From Bradyrhizobium sp. NAS80.1 (GTDB lineage Bacteria; Pseudomonadota; Alphaproteobacteria; Rhizobiales; Xanthobacteraceae), in assembly GCF_001908205.1 (NCBI RefSeq), contig NZ_LGHL01000070.1:1-39890 (forward strand): DNA of 39,890 bases. The letters are read 5' to 3'. Of the stretch, positions 33,065 to 39,890 are shown piece after piece; the stretch's first letter is position 1; each line of letters begins with the position of its first letter. The notes beneath the pieces were generated by a model. The model made no database searches and had not been told where the DNA came from. It saw nothing but the letters and a program-made list of their open reading frames with translations. Position numbers and translations under genes: made by a program.

Positions 33065-33814
33065 TCAATTGTCGCGATGCTCGAGCCGGGCGGCGAGCGC
33101 CCCGGCAAGACCAATGGTGGGTTTGGCGGCCGGCCGGCGGAACGTGCCCGCCGTCGCCTTGCGCAAGCGCAGCGCCACGAGCGCCTCTGCCTGTTTCACG
33201 GCGGCGACGACCTGATCGACGACGGGGACGGGGATCCGCTCGGCGACGCGTTCGGCGAGGCCCGAAAGCGGCGCGCCCGCGAAGATCAGCACGTCGGCGT
33301 CGTCCTCGACGATGGCGCGCTGCGCGAGCGCGACGAGCAGGTCCTCCTTCTCGGTGCCCACCTCGGAGATCGCCCGGAACGGCGTATCCAGCATCCGGAT
33401 GCCGGCGCAGCGTTCCCACAGCCCGTGCGCGCGGACGCACTCCTCGTACCAGGGACCCAGCGCCTGCGCGAAAGTGACAATGGCGAAGCGGCGTCCGGCC
33501 ATGCAGGCAGTCAGCATTGCGGCCTCCGCGAGGCCAATCACGGGAATGTCGAACGTCTCGCGTGCGGCGAACAGGCCGGGATCGCCAAAGGCCGCGATGA
33601 TTGCGGCATCAACCGTCTTGTGCTGTTCGGCGAGCATTTCCAGCGCAATGGCGCCGCCGATCTGCGCCTCGGTCCGCGTGGCGATATAGGGCACGCCACG
33701 GGTCGCAGTGCAGGGGACAAGCTCGGTGCCGGGGGCGGCTGCGCGCTGCCCGACACTCGTCATCAGGTTGGTAACCTCGGTGCTGGTGTTGGGGTTGAGC
33801 AGAAGCAGCTTCAT
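33065..33814 (-). CDS. Asp/Glu/hydantoin racemase-family protein lacking both usual cysteines
   Basis: The 249-aa protein opens 'MKLLLLNPNTSTEVTNLMTS', the hydantoin racemase hallmark, and keeps 'GDPGLFAARE', 'PVIGLAEAAM' and 'PVPVVDQVVAAVKQAEALVA'. In HyuE-type racemases the catalytic cysteines occur in 'ACFGDPG' and 'GCAG'. Here the first is Ala75 ('IAAFGDPG') and the second aligns with Ala179 ('IFAGAPLSG'), so two-base proton transfer by cysteines is not possible. It may be a non-racemase branch of the fold. It is co-transcribed behind the GntR regulator (two-base gap) and its stop abuts that of the convergent amidase. Confidence 0.85.
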   Translation of the reverse strand: MKLLLLNPNTSTEVTNLMTSVGQRAAAPGTELVPCTATRGVPYIATRTEAQIGGAIALEMLAEQHKTVDAAIIAAFGDPGLFAARETFDIPVIGLAEAAMLTACMAGRRFAIVTFAQALGPWYEECVRAHGLWERCAGIRMLDTPFRAISEVGTEKEDLLVALAQRAIVEDDADVLIFAGAPLSGLAERVAERIPVPVVDQVVAAVKQAEALVALRLRKATAGTFRRPAAKPTIGLAGALAARLEHRDN

Positions 33815-33816
33815 GG

Positions 33817-34527
33817 TCAGGCCGCCGTGCGCTTGGGCTTGGATGCGGCGAGGACTTCGAGCAGCGCGGTCCCTGTGCGCCGGACATGGGCGCCGAGCAG
33901 GCGTCCGGCGCTCTCGCCGTCGCGCGCTTCGAGCGCCGCCAGAATATCGGCATGCTCGTCGACGGAGTTGGTCCAGCGCCGGTCGGCACCCAGCGCCAGA
34001 TAGCGCGCGCGTTCGGCGCGGGAGATCAGCGTATCGTGCGCCTCGCGCAGTGGCGTGTTGCGGGCCATGCGGACGATGGTGCTGTGGATCTCGCCGTTGA
34101 TGGCGAAGTAATCGTCGAGCTTGCCGTTGCGATGATGACCCTCCATGCGGGTCTGCAGTGTGCGCAGGCGGGCGAGATCGCGCTCGGTCGCGCGCGCCGC
34201 GGCAAGCTCTGCGGCAAGCCGCTCGATGCCGGCCAGCGCCTCGAACAACTCCGAGATGCCGTCGACCGCGATGTCGGCAATGCGTGGACTGCGGTTTGGT
34301 CGCAGCTCGATCAGCCCCTCGGCCGCGAGCACCTTCATGGCCTCGCGCAGCGGGGTGCGCGACACGCCCAGCTCTTTCGACAGCCTGGTCTCCTGGGTCT
34401 GCGATCCCGGCGGCAACTCGCCGCGAATGATCATCGTCCGCATCCGCGCGGCGGCACGCTCATGCAGGCCCATCCTCTTGAGTTTGGGCGATCTTCGTCC
34501 CTTCGGCGTTTCCGACTTCTGCTGCAC
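33817..34527 (-). CDS. GntR-family regulator, FCD subfamily
   Basis: This 236-aa regulator has the GntR winged helix at residues ~20-90 ('AAARMRTMIIRGELPPGSQT', 'ETRLSKELGVSRTPLREAMK', 'VLAAEGLIELRPNRSPRIAD') and an all-helical FCD ligand domain whose metal-type residues include Asp in 'YFAINGEIHSTIVRMARNTP' context and His in 'DEHADILAALEARDGESAG'. FCD members usually repress catabolic or transport genes and respond to small acids. It is divergent from the taurine/nitrate-type transporter operon, with a good palindromic operator in between, and upstream of the racemase-like gene in the same operon. Confidence 0.9.
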   Translation of the reverse strand: MQQKSETPKGRRSPKLKRMGLHERAAARMRTMIIRGELPPGSQTQETRLSKELGVSRTPLREAMKVLAAEGLIELRPNRSPRIADIAVDGISELFEALAGIERLAAELAAARATERDLARLRTLQTRMEGHHRNGKLDDYFAINGEIHSTIVRMARNTPLREAHDTLISRAERARYLALGADRRWTNSVDEHADILAALEARDGESAGRLLGAHVRRTGTALLEVLAASKPKRTAA

Positions 34528-34626
34528 GCGTGCCTCATTGCTTCAACTCACCTTAGCCGTTTCCGGCCCTTTGACTTGCCCAAAATACCGACGCATCTCG
34601 CTGAAAACGATGGCACAACGCGCAAA

Positions 34627-34643
34627 TTGTATGCAGCATGCAA
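34627..34643. promoter_or_regulatory. Likely GntR/FCD operator
   Basis: TTGTATGCAGCATGCAA is a 17-base palindrome with a single mismatched pair (TTGTATGC versus TTGCATGC). It sits in the 198-base gap between the divergent GntR gene and the transporter operon. FCD-type regulators commonly bind short TTGTAT/ATACAA-like palindromes, so this site probably controls both directions. Confidence 0.55.
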
Positions 34644-34677
34644 AAACCGGATTGCGCTGCCGCGAAGAGCAACGGAT

Positions 34678-34700
34678 GATCTTGCGCGACGCGCGAGATC
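34678..34700. promoter_or_regulatory. Near-perfect 10-3-10 dyad just before the transporter operon
   Basis: The left arm GATCTTGCGC and right arm GCGCGAGATC match at nine of ten positions around GAC. It ends 25 bases before the binding-protein ATG and just before its ribosome site, so it could be a second operator or a 5'-leader hairpin. Confidence 0.4.
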
Positions 34701-34725
34701 TCGCGCCTTCGAAACGGAGTAAGCG

Positions 34726-35731
34726 ATGCGGACGAGTTTGCGGCTGGGCCTCGTGGTAATGGCAGCGATGTTTGGCGGAGGCGACTTTGCCATCGCGCAG
34801 ACCGCAAAGATCAAGCTCGGTTATGCCAAATGCGCGCATTGCCTGCCGATGTCATTGATCCCCGGAATGGCGAAGGGCGTCGAGGTTGAGGCGACCGGCT
34901 TCAACTCGGGCAACGACGTGCTGACTGCGCTGGTGTCGAAAAGCATCGACGTCGCGCAGGTCACTTACCTCCACTACATCACCGCGCTCGACAAAGGCTT
35001 CGACGTCGTCGCCGTGTCCGGCCAGATCAACGGCGGCTCGGAATGTCTCTCCTCCGCGAAGCTGAACCTTCCGCCCGAGGACTGGGCCGCATTTAAGGCG
35101 ACCGTTGCCAAGGCGAAGAGCGATGGCCAGCCCCTGAAGGTCGCGGCCTCCCGCGGCAACGCGCAGGACATCCACATGCGCGGCGCATTCCTCAAGCAGG
35201 GCGTGGATCCCAACAAGGACATCCAGTTCGTCAACATTCCCAATCCGTCGGACCATCTCGCGGCCCTGCAGCGCGGCGAGGTCGATATGATCTGCTCGGT
35301 CGAGCCGTTCGCCTCGCAGATCAGGCTCGCCGGGGCCGGCAAGCATTTCGTGCTGCCCTATGACCAGGCCGCAGGAAACCTGACGAATCTGATCGTTACC
35401 CGATCGGACGTGATTGCGAGCCAGCGCGCCGGCGTTCAGGGCGTCGTCAGCGCAGTGGTCGAGCTCGACAACAAGCTGATCGCCGACAAGGCGCCGTGGA
35501 TCGACGTCATCAACAAGCTCACCGGCCTCGACAAGGCAGTGGCGACCGAGGCGCTTAAAAAATGCTTCGCCAGATCCTGCGATCCATCGTCCGCAGACGC
35601 TCGCGATCGCCGCGATGATGCGTGACCTCAAGTACATTTCAAAGGACGTCTCGGCGGAGGCGGAGAAGAACATGGACTATTCGTTCCTGGAGCAGGCGAC
35701 GGGAAAGGCCAAGAATGACCTCGGTTATTGA
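34726..35731 (+). pseudogene. NMT1/TauA-type ABC substrate-binding protein, frame broken at an A6 run
   Basis: The ATG has CGGAG upstream. The product starts with a Sec signal ('MRTSLRLGLVVMAAMFGGGD', cleavage after 'FAIAQ') and reads 'IKLGYAKCAHCLPMSLIPGM', 'VLTALVSKSIDVAQVTYLHY', 'LAALQRGEVDMICSVEPFAS', typical of nitrate/taurine-type receptors. Translation as written ends at 35625 with an Arg/Asp-rich tail. At the A6 run 35557-35562 removal of one A restores 'NASPDPAIHRPQTLAIAAMM', 'RDLKYISKDVSAEAEKNMDY' and 'SFLEQATGKAKNDLGY' with a stop at 35731 (334 aa), overlapping the permease start normally. The ~50 native C-terminal residues are lost if the sequence is right. Confidence 0.88.
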
Positions 35732-36566
35732 TGTCTCGCCCGCCAGGCCGGCATTTCGGCTGTCGCGGGCTTTCCATGGGCTCGAGCGCCTCATCGTGCC
35801 CGCGTTGCTGATCGCGGGCTGGGAAGCCTTTGCCCGCAGCGGCATGCTTCCGCCTGCGCTGCTGCCGGCGCCGAGCGCGGTGCTGCATGCGCTCGGCGAC
35901 TGGGTATTCGGGTTCGACGAGACCGCGCAGACTTATTCGGGGCACTGGCTGCGCGATGCGCTCGCCAGTGCCCTCCGCGTCTTCGGCGGCTTTGCGCTGG
36001 CAAGCCTGCTCGGCATCCTCGCGGGTGTCGCCATCGGATGGTCGCGCCTGTTCGAGAAGGCGCTGGAGCCGACGCTGCAGATGTTGCGTCCGATCCCGCC
36101 CGTATCCTGGATTCCGCTCGCGATCATCTGGTTCGGCATCGCCGACAAGCCGGCGATTTTCCTCGTCTTCCTCGGCGCGTTCTTTCCCGTGCTGATGAAC
36201 AGCATTCACGGCGTGAAGACCGTGGACCACAATCTCGTGCGCGCGGGCGCGATGATGGGCGCGACAGGACGGCAGATGCTGACCGACATCGTGTTGCCGG
36301 CGGCGCTGCCCTCGATCTTCGCAGGCCTGCGCATCGCGGTCGGATCGGCCTGGATGCTGACGGTCACGGCCGAGATGGTCGCGGTCAAGAGCGGTCTCGG
36401 CTACGTCCTGTGGGACTCCTACTATTTCCTCCGCTACGACATCGTCCTTGCGGCGATGATCTCGATCGGGCTGCTCGGCTATCTCTCGGATCTCGGCCTC
36501 AAGGCGATCATGGCGCGAACGCTGCGCTGGCAGCAGACAACCACAGTGCAGGGCAGGGCGGGCTGA
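35715..36566 (+). CDS. ABC transporter permease (SsuC/TauC-like)
   Basis: The start at 35715 ('MTSVIDVSPARPAFRLSRAF') is chosen over an upstream frame because it overlaps the restored end of the binding-protein gene by 17 bases and begins a family-like N terminus. The 283-aa protein has about six membrane segments and the family's 'LEPTLQMLRPIPPVSWIPLA', 'IIWFGIADKPAIFLVFLGAF', the coupling loop 'RAGAMMGATGRQMLTDIVLP', and 'GSAWMLTVTAEMVAVKSGLG'. The stop overlaps the ATPase start (TGATG). Confidence 0.9.
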   Translation: MTSVIDVSPARPAFRLSRAFHGLERLIVPALLIAGWEAFARSGMLPPALLPAPSAVLHALGDWVFGFDETAQTYSGHWLRDALASALRVFGGFALASLLGILAGVAIGWSRLFEKALEPTLQMLRPIPPVSWIPLAIIWFGIADKPAIFLVFLGAFFPVLMNSIHGVKTVDHNLVRAGAMMGATGRQMLTDIVLPAALPSIFAGLRIAVGSAWMLTVTAEMVAVKSGLGYVLWDSYYFLRYDIVLAAMISIGLLGYLSDLGLKAIMARTLRWQQTTTVQGRAG

Positions 36567-37342
36567 TGGCGGCAATCGAGCTTCGCAACATCGTCAAGGT
36601 GTTTTCCGACAAGCGGCGCGGCCGCGACCTGCTGACGCTGGACAACATCAATCTCGACATCGAGGCCAACGACTTCGTCTGCCTGCTCGGCCCGTCCGGC
36701 TGCGGCAAGTCGACCCTGCTCAACATCATCGCCGGCTTCGAGCAGGCGACGGCCGGGCGTACGCTGGTTGATGGAAAGCAGGTGGAGCGGCCAGGCTCGG
36801 ACCGCGGCGTCGTGTTCCAGCAGCCGACCCTGATGCCGTGGCTGACTGCCATCGACAACATCGCCTTCCATCTCAAGCTCAAGGGCGTCGCCAAGGCCGA
36901 ACGCCACGACCGTGCCATGGAGTTCATCGATCTCGTCGGCCTGCGCGGCTTCGAGCACCATCATCCTTCCGAGATGTCCGGCGGCATGAACCAGCGGGTC
37001 GGGATCGCCCGGGCGCTGCTGATGAACCCGAGCGTGATCCTGATGGACGAGCCGTTTGCGGCGCTGGATGCCCAGACCAAGCTCGAAATGCAGGAAGAGC
37101 TGGTGGCGATCTGGCAGAAGCGCCGCTGCACGATCGTGTTCGTCACCCACAGCGTCGACGAGGCGCTGGTCCTCGGCAACAAGATCGTGGTGATGACGAA
37201 GCGGCCGGGCCGGATCCGCGAGGCCGTCAATTTCGATCTGCCGCGCCCGCGGGACAGCACCAGCCCCGAGTTCAATGACGCAAAGCGCCACATCCTGTCC
37301 CTGATTCGGGAGGAGTCGACACGCCTTGCGCAGGCGTCTTAG
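36566..37342 (+). CDS. ABC transporter ATP-binding protein (SsuB/TauB-like)
   Basis: This 258-aa ATPase completes the taurine/nitrate-type importer. It has Walker A 'LLGPSGCGKSTLLNIIAGF', Q-loop 'GVVFQQPTLMPWLTAIDNIA', signature 'EMSGGMNQRVGIARALLMNP', Walker B 'VILMDEPFAALDAQTK' and switch His in 'IVFVTHSVDEAL'. All motifs are canonical. It starts inside the permease stop and ends two bases before the amidohydrolase ATG, so the transporter and the hydrolase genes form one operon. Confidence 0.92.
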   Translation: MAAIELRNIVKVFSDKRRGRDLLTLDNINLDIEANDFVCLLGPSGCGKSTLLNIIAGFEQATAGRTLVDGKQVERPGSDRGVVFQQPTLMPWLTAIDNIAFHLKLKGVAKAERHDRAMEFIDLVGLRGFEHHHPSEMSGGMNQRVGIARALLMNPSVILMDEPFAALDAQTKLEMQEELVAIWQKRRCTIVFVTHSVDEALVLGNKIVVMTKRPGRIREAVNFDLPRPRDSTSPEFNDAKRHILSLIREESTRLAQAS

Positions 37343-37344
37343 CC

Positions 37345-38736
37345 ATGGAAAACGCAGCAGCACCGCGTGCCTGTGATCTCCTGGTCAAGGGCGGACTTCT
37401 CGTCACCCTGGATGGAACCGATCGCATCCTCGATGGCGGCGCGGTTGCCATCAAGCACGGCCGCATCGTCGACGTTGGCGATGGTGACAAGGTTGCGATG
37501 TGCTGGGCGCCGATGCGGACGATCGACGCACGCGACCGGCTCGTGATGCCGGGGCTGGTCAACGTTCACAATCATACGCCGCTGATGATCACCCGCGGAA
37601 TGATCGAGGATCTCGGGTTTGCACCGATGTTCACGGCCGGAATTCCGCAGGGCCATCGGCTGACCGAGGGCGAGGCCACCGCCTTGTCGCGGCTCGGCGT
37701 CTACGAGATGTTGCGGACGGGCTCGACGACGATTGTCGATTTTTACCGCTACCCGGAAGCGCTGGCCAAGGCTCATTCCGAACTTGGCTCCCGTGCGATC
37801 ATCGCCGGCCGGATACATGACGCCGATCCGGAAGCCCTGACCCAGAAGCGCTACGAATATTCGCCCGCGATCGGGGCGGTGAGCATCGCCGAGAACGTCG
37901 CGCTTGTCGAGCGTTGGCAAGGCCATGACAACGGCCGGATAAGGTGCGATTTTGCCCCGCATGCGCCGGACACCTGTTCGGACCATCTGCTGCGTGACGT
38001 TGCCGATCTTGTGCAACGATATGGCGGCAACGTTCACACGCACGTCTGTCAAAGCCAGATCGAAGTGTCCCAAACCCTGGCCCGCAGTGGTCGGTCGCCG
38101 GTCGAGGTGCTGGAAGCGGCCGGCCTGCTCAACCAGCGCCTGATTGCGGCGCATTGCATCCACGTGACGGCCGATGATGAAGCCGCGCTCGGAGCAGCGA
38201 AGGTGGCCATGGCCTATACGCCGATCGGCAATGCCAAGACCGGCCGCATCGCCCCGGCGGCATCCATCGAGCGCCACGGCGCCCGCATGGCGCTGTGCAC
38301 CGATACGTTTTCGGGGGACATGTTCGAGGCGATGCGTTGGGCTGTCGCAATGCAGCGGATACGTGGTGAAACGGACGGGTTGAACGCGCGCGCTGCGGTC
38401 CGGTGGGCGACGCAGCGAGGGGCCGAAGCGCTTGGGTTGGGTGATCAGATCGGATCGATCACCGTCGGGAAAAAGGCGGATCTGGTCCTGCTCGACCTGT
38501 CCGAACCGACGCTCGCGCCCGTCATCGACGGGTTTGGTGCCTTGGTATGGTCGGGCAATGGCAACAATGTAAAGACAGTCATTGTCGACGGCCGTATCGT
38601 GATCGAAGAGGGACGCTTGCAGAATGCTGACGGTGCTGAGCTGGTCCGAGAGGCGCAGAAGGTTGCGGAGGCGCTGTGGGCCAGACACAATTTCGCGCCC
38701 GTCAGGCAAAGCCAGCTGAGGGCTGCAGGAAGATGA
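37345..38736 (+). CDS. ATZ/TRZ-type amidohydrolase (deaminase/chlorohydrolase family)
   Basis: This 463-aa cytoplasmic metal hydrolase has the amidohydrolase barrel with flanking beta domains. Ligands visible are His75 and His77 in 'MPGLVNVHNHTPLMITRG', His232 in 'NVHTHVCQSQIEV', His269 in 'LIAAHCIHVT' and Asp319 in 'MALCTDTFSGDMFE'. The residue after the third His that is usually the catalytic Glu of 'HLAET' is Gln235 here. The C terminus has 'IGSITVGKKADLVLLDL'. The family deaminates or dechlorinates N-heterocycles (s-triazines, guanine, SAH). A ring-opening or deaminating role on an imported heterocycle fits the operon, but substrate is unknown. Confidence 0.87.
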   Translation: MENAAAPRACDLLVKGGLLVTLDGTDRILDGGAVAIKHGRIVDVGDGDKVAMCWAPMRTIDARDRLVMPGLVNVHNHTPLMITRGMIEDLGFAPMFTAGIPQGHRLTEGEATALSRLGVYEMLRTGSTTIVDFYRYPEALAKAHSELGSRAIIAGRIHDADPEALTQKRYEYSPAIGAVSIAENVALVERWQGHDNGRIRCDFAPHAPDTCSDHLLRDVADLVQRYGGNVHTHVCQSQIEVSQTLARSGRSPVEVLEAAGLLNQRLIAAHCIHVTADDEAALGAAKVAMAYTPIGNAKTGRIAPAASIERHGARMALCTDTFSGDMFEAMRWAVAMQRIRGETDGLNARAAVRWATQRGAEALGLGDQIGSITVGKKADLVLLDLSEPTLAPVIDGFGALVWSGNGNNVKTVIVDGRIVIEEGRLQNADGAELVREAQKVAEALWARHNFAPVRQSQLRAAGR

Positions 38737-39473
38737 GCGGCATGCGCAAGCGCCTCGGCATGATCACGCCGTCCTCGAATTCAGTGCTCGAGCCCGTCAC
38801 CAACGCGATGTTGGTCGGTGTTGATGGCGTCACCGCGCATTTCTCGCGTTTCCGCGTTACCGAGATCGCGCTCGATGCCGCCGCACTCAGCCAGTTCGAT
38901 GCCTCGGTGATGCTGCCGGCAGCGGACCTGTTGGCCGACGCCAAGGTCGACGCCATCGCCTGGAATGGCACCTCGGCAAGCTGGCTCGGCATCGGCCGCG
39001 ACAGAAGCCTGTGCGAAGCGATCACGGCGCGCACAGGCGTGCCGGCGACGACGTCGACACTTGCCTGCATCGATGCCGTCCGCGCGCTCGGTGCCAAACG
39101 CGTCGGTCTCGTCTCGCCCTATACGGACGACGTGCAGCGGCGCATCGCCGGCGTCTGGGCCGAGGAGGGGATCGCGCCGCACACGGAGCGGCATCTCGGG
39201 CTTCGCGACAATTTCTCCTTCGGCGAGGTCACGCCGGCGACGATTGCCGGCATGATCCGGGCGGTCGCGGCCGAGGGCGCCGATACCGTGGTCATCCTCT
39301 GCACCAATCTCGACGGCGCCGCACTTGCGGCCTCGCTCGAACGGGAACTGGACATCACGATGCTCGACTCGGTCGCCGTCACGCTGTGGCGGACCCTGGA
39401 GCTCGCCGGCGGCGACATCCGCGCTCTCATCGATTGGGGCCGCATCTTCCAGACATCAGCAGTCATCAGGTGA
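38733..39473 (+). CDS. Arylmalonate decarboxylase/maleate isomerase-like protein
   Basis: The ATG at 38733 overlaps the amidohydrolase stop (ATGA) with GCAGGAAG upstream. The 246-aa protein is in the Asp/Glu racemase superfamily, nearest to arylmalonate decarboxylase and maleate cis-trans isomerase: 'KRLGMITPSSNSVLEPVTNA', 'AIAWNGTSASWLGIG', 'GVPATTSTLACIDAVRALGA', 'KRVGLVSPYTDDVQRRIAGV' and 'DTVVILCTNLDGAALAASLE'. The oxyanion-hole GTS is at 79-81 and one catalytic Cys is at 190; the other Cys position is Gly79, as in decarboxylases rather than two-Cys isomerases. It is probably a cofactor-free decarboxylase or isomerase on a product of the operon. Confidence 0.82.
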   Translation: MSGMRKRLGMITPSSNSVLEPVTNAMLVGVDGVTAHFSRFRVTEIALDAAALSQFDASVMLPAADLLADAKVDAIAWNGTSASWLGIGRDRSLCEAITARTGVPATTSTLACIDAVRALGAKRVGLVSPYTDDVQRRIAGVWAEEGIAPHTERHLGLRDNFSFGEVTPATIAGMIRAVAAEGADTVVILCTNLDGAALAASLERELDITMLDSVAVTLWRTLELAGGDIRALIDWGRIFQTSAVIR

Positions 39474-39484
39474 CGGAGACTCAT

Positions 39485-39890
39485 GTGACGCAGCTCGATC
39501 TTGCCATTCGCGGCGGCACCATCGCGACAGCCAGCGACGAGTTTCGCGCCGATATCGGCATTCGCGACGGCCGCATCGTCAGCATTGCCGACAGGATTGA
39601 AGGCGCAGCGCGCGAGATCGACGCGACAGGTTTGCTCGCTCTTCCCGGCGGGATCGACAGCCACGTTCACATTTCCCAGCCCTCCGGCCCCGACGTGGTC
39701 ATGGCCGACGATTTTGCGTCAGCGACGCGCGCGGCCGCTGCGGGCGGCAACACCATGGTGCTGCCCTTTGCGCTCCAGGAGAAGGGTACCTCGCTGCGGA
39801 CCTGCGTCGAGAACTACCGCAAGCTCGCCGAAGGCGAGTGCTACATCGATACAGCTTTCCATCTCATCATCTCCGATCCGACCGCGGTTG
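39485..39890 (+). CDS. Dihydropyrimidinase/hydantoinase, N-terminal part (cut by window edge)
   Basis: The frame opens at a GTG (39485; GGAGA lies ten bases upstream) and is open to the window end. The product 'TQLDLAIRGGTIATASDEFR' continues 'ADIGIRDGRIVSIA', 'DATGLLALPGGIDSHVHISQ' and 'MADDFASATRAAAAGGNTMV', the pattern of cyclic amidohydrolases of the hydantoinase/dihydropyrimidinase group. The metal ligands His60 and His62 (HVH) are visible; the carbamylated Lys would lie beyond the window. The gene starts 11 bases after the previous stop in the same operon. It hydrolyses the cyclic imide bond of hydantoins or dihydropyrimidines. Confidence 0.85.
   Translation, partial: MTQLDLAIRGGTIATASDEFRADIGIRDGRIVSIADRIEGAAREIDATGLLALPGGIDSHVHISQPSGPDVVMADDFASATRAAAAGGNTMVLPFALQEKGTSLRTCVENYRKLAEGECYIDTAFHLIISDPTAV

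Noticed and set aside
37339..38709. 456-codon open frame antisense to the amidohydrolase gene
   Set aside because: Composition is typical of antisense frames and the sense strand encodes an obvious metal hydrolase.
1..39890. CRISPR arrays, tRNA and rRNA genes
   Set aside because: I looked for regularly spaced repeats and tRNA-like cloverleaf ends with the conserved TTCRA arm and saw none; a covariance-model scan would settle it.

Overview
The window reads like chromosome of an alphaproteobacterium of the Bradyrhizobium type. The evidence is high GC, tightly overlapping ATGA/TAATG gene junctions, a rhizobial-style trb conjugation operon, and the abundance of LysR/GntR/LacI regulators, ABC uptake systems and amidases. 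The species call is inference from gene content and protein resemblance; no rRNA or tRNA gene was seen.

Region A (1-10662) is a mating-pair-formation module of an integrative conjugative element. It opens with the 3' end of an IS3-type transposase, followed by trbB-trbC-trbD-trbE-trbJ-trbK(alt)-trbL-trbF-trbG-trbI and a DUF2274 gene, all on the + strand and mostly overlapping. trbB and trbL each carry a one-base expansion in a six-base G/C run that breaks the frame. No relaxase, traG or oriT lies in the window.

Region B (10635-14500) is patchy accessory DNA on the minus strand: a LysR regulator convergent with the trb operon, two tandem remnants of LuxR/TraR-type autoinducer-binding proteins, a siderophore-interacting flavoreductase, a class II aldolase-family protein, and on the + strand a broken glutathione-transferase/maleylpyruvate-isomerase fragment.

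Region C (14642-23158) looks like an aromatic-acid uptake and degradation locus: a branched-chain-type ABC transporter (binding protein, two permeases, two ATPases), a fumarylpyruvate hydrolase divergent from a 3-hydroxybenzoate 6-hydroxylase-like flavoprotein, a VOC-fold protein with metal ligands, and a LysR regulator. A TTGC-N7-GCAA dyad with LysR-box geometry (T-N11-A) occurs upstream of the transporter operon and again in the divergent catabolic promoter, so the two units may form one regulon. No classical cupin gentisate dioxygenase is present.

Region D (23160-25860) is a scar: a 3'-truncated transposase runs directly into a LacI-family regulator that has lost its DNA-binding helices, followed by the tail of an AraC regulator.

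Region E (25864-39890) appears more GC-rich and less disrupted. It holds genes for import and hydrolysis of cyclic amides, ureides or related compounds: two amidase-signature enzymes, a transthyretin-like HIUase homologue, a polyamine-type ABC importer, an Asp/Glu/hydantoin racemase-family protein lacking both usual cysteines, a GntR/FCD regulator with a likely operator, a taurine/nitrate-type ABC importer, an ATZ/TRZ-type amidohydrolase, an arylmalonate-decarboxylase-like protein, and the start of a dihydropyrimidinase/hydantoinase. Two transporter genes here are also frame-broken by one-base expansions of six-base homopolymers, and a third may carry a one-base deletion. Across the window four genes share the same kind of lesion, which is either systematic sequence error or real homopolymer slippage.
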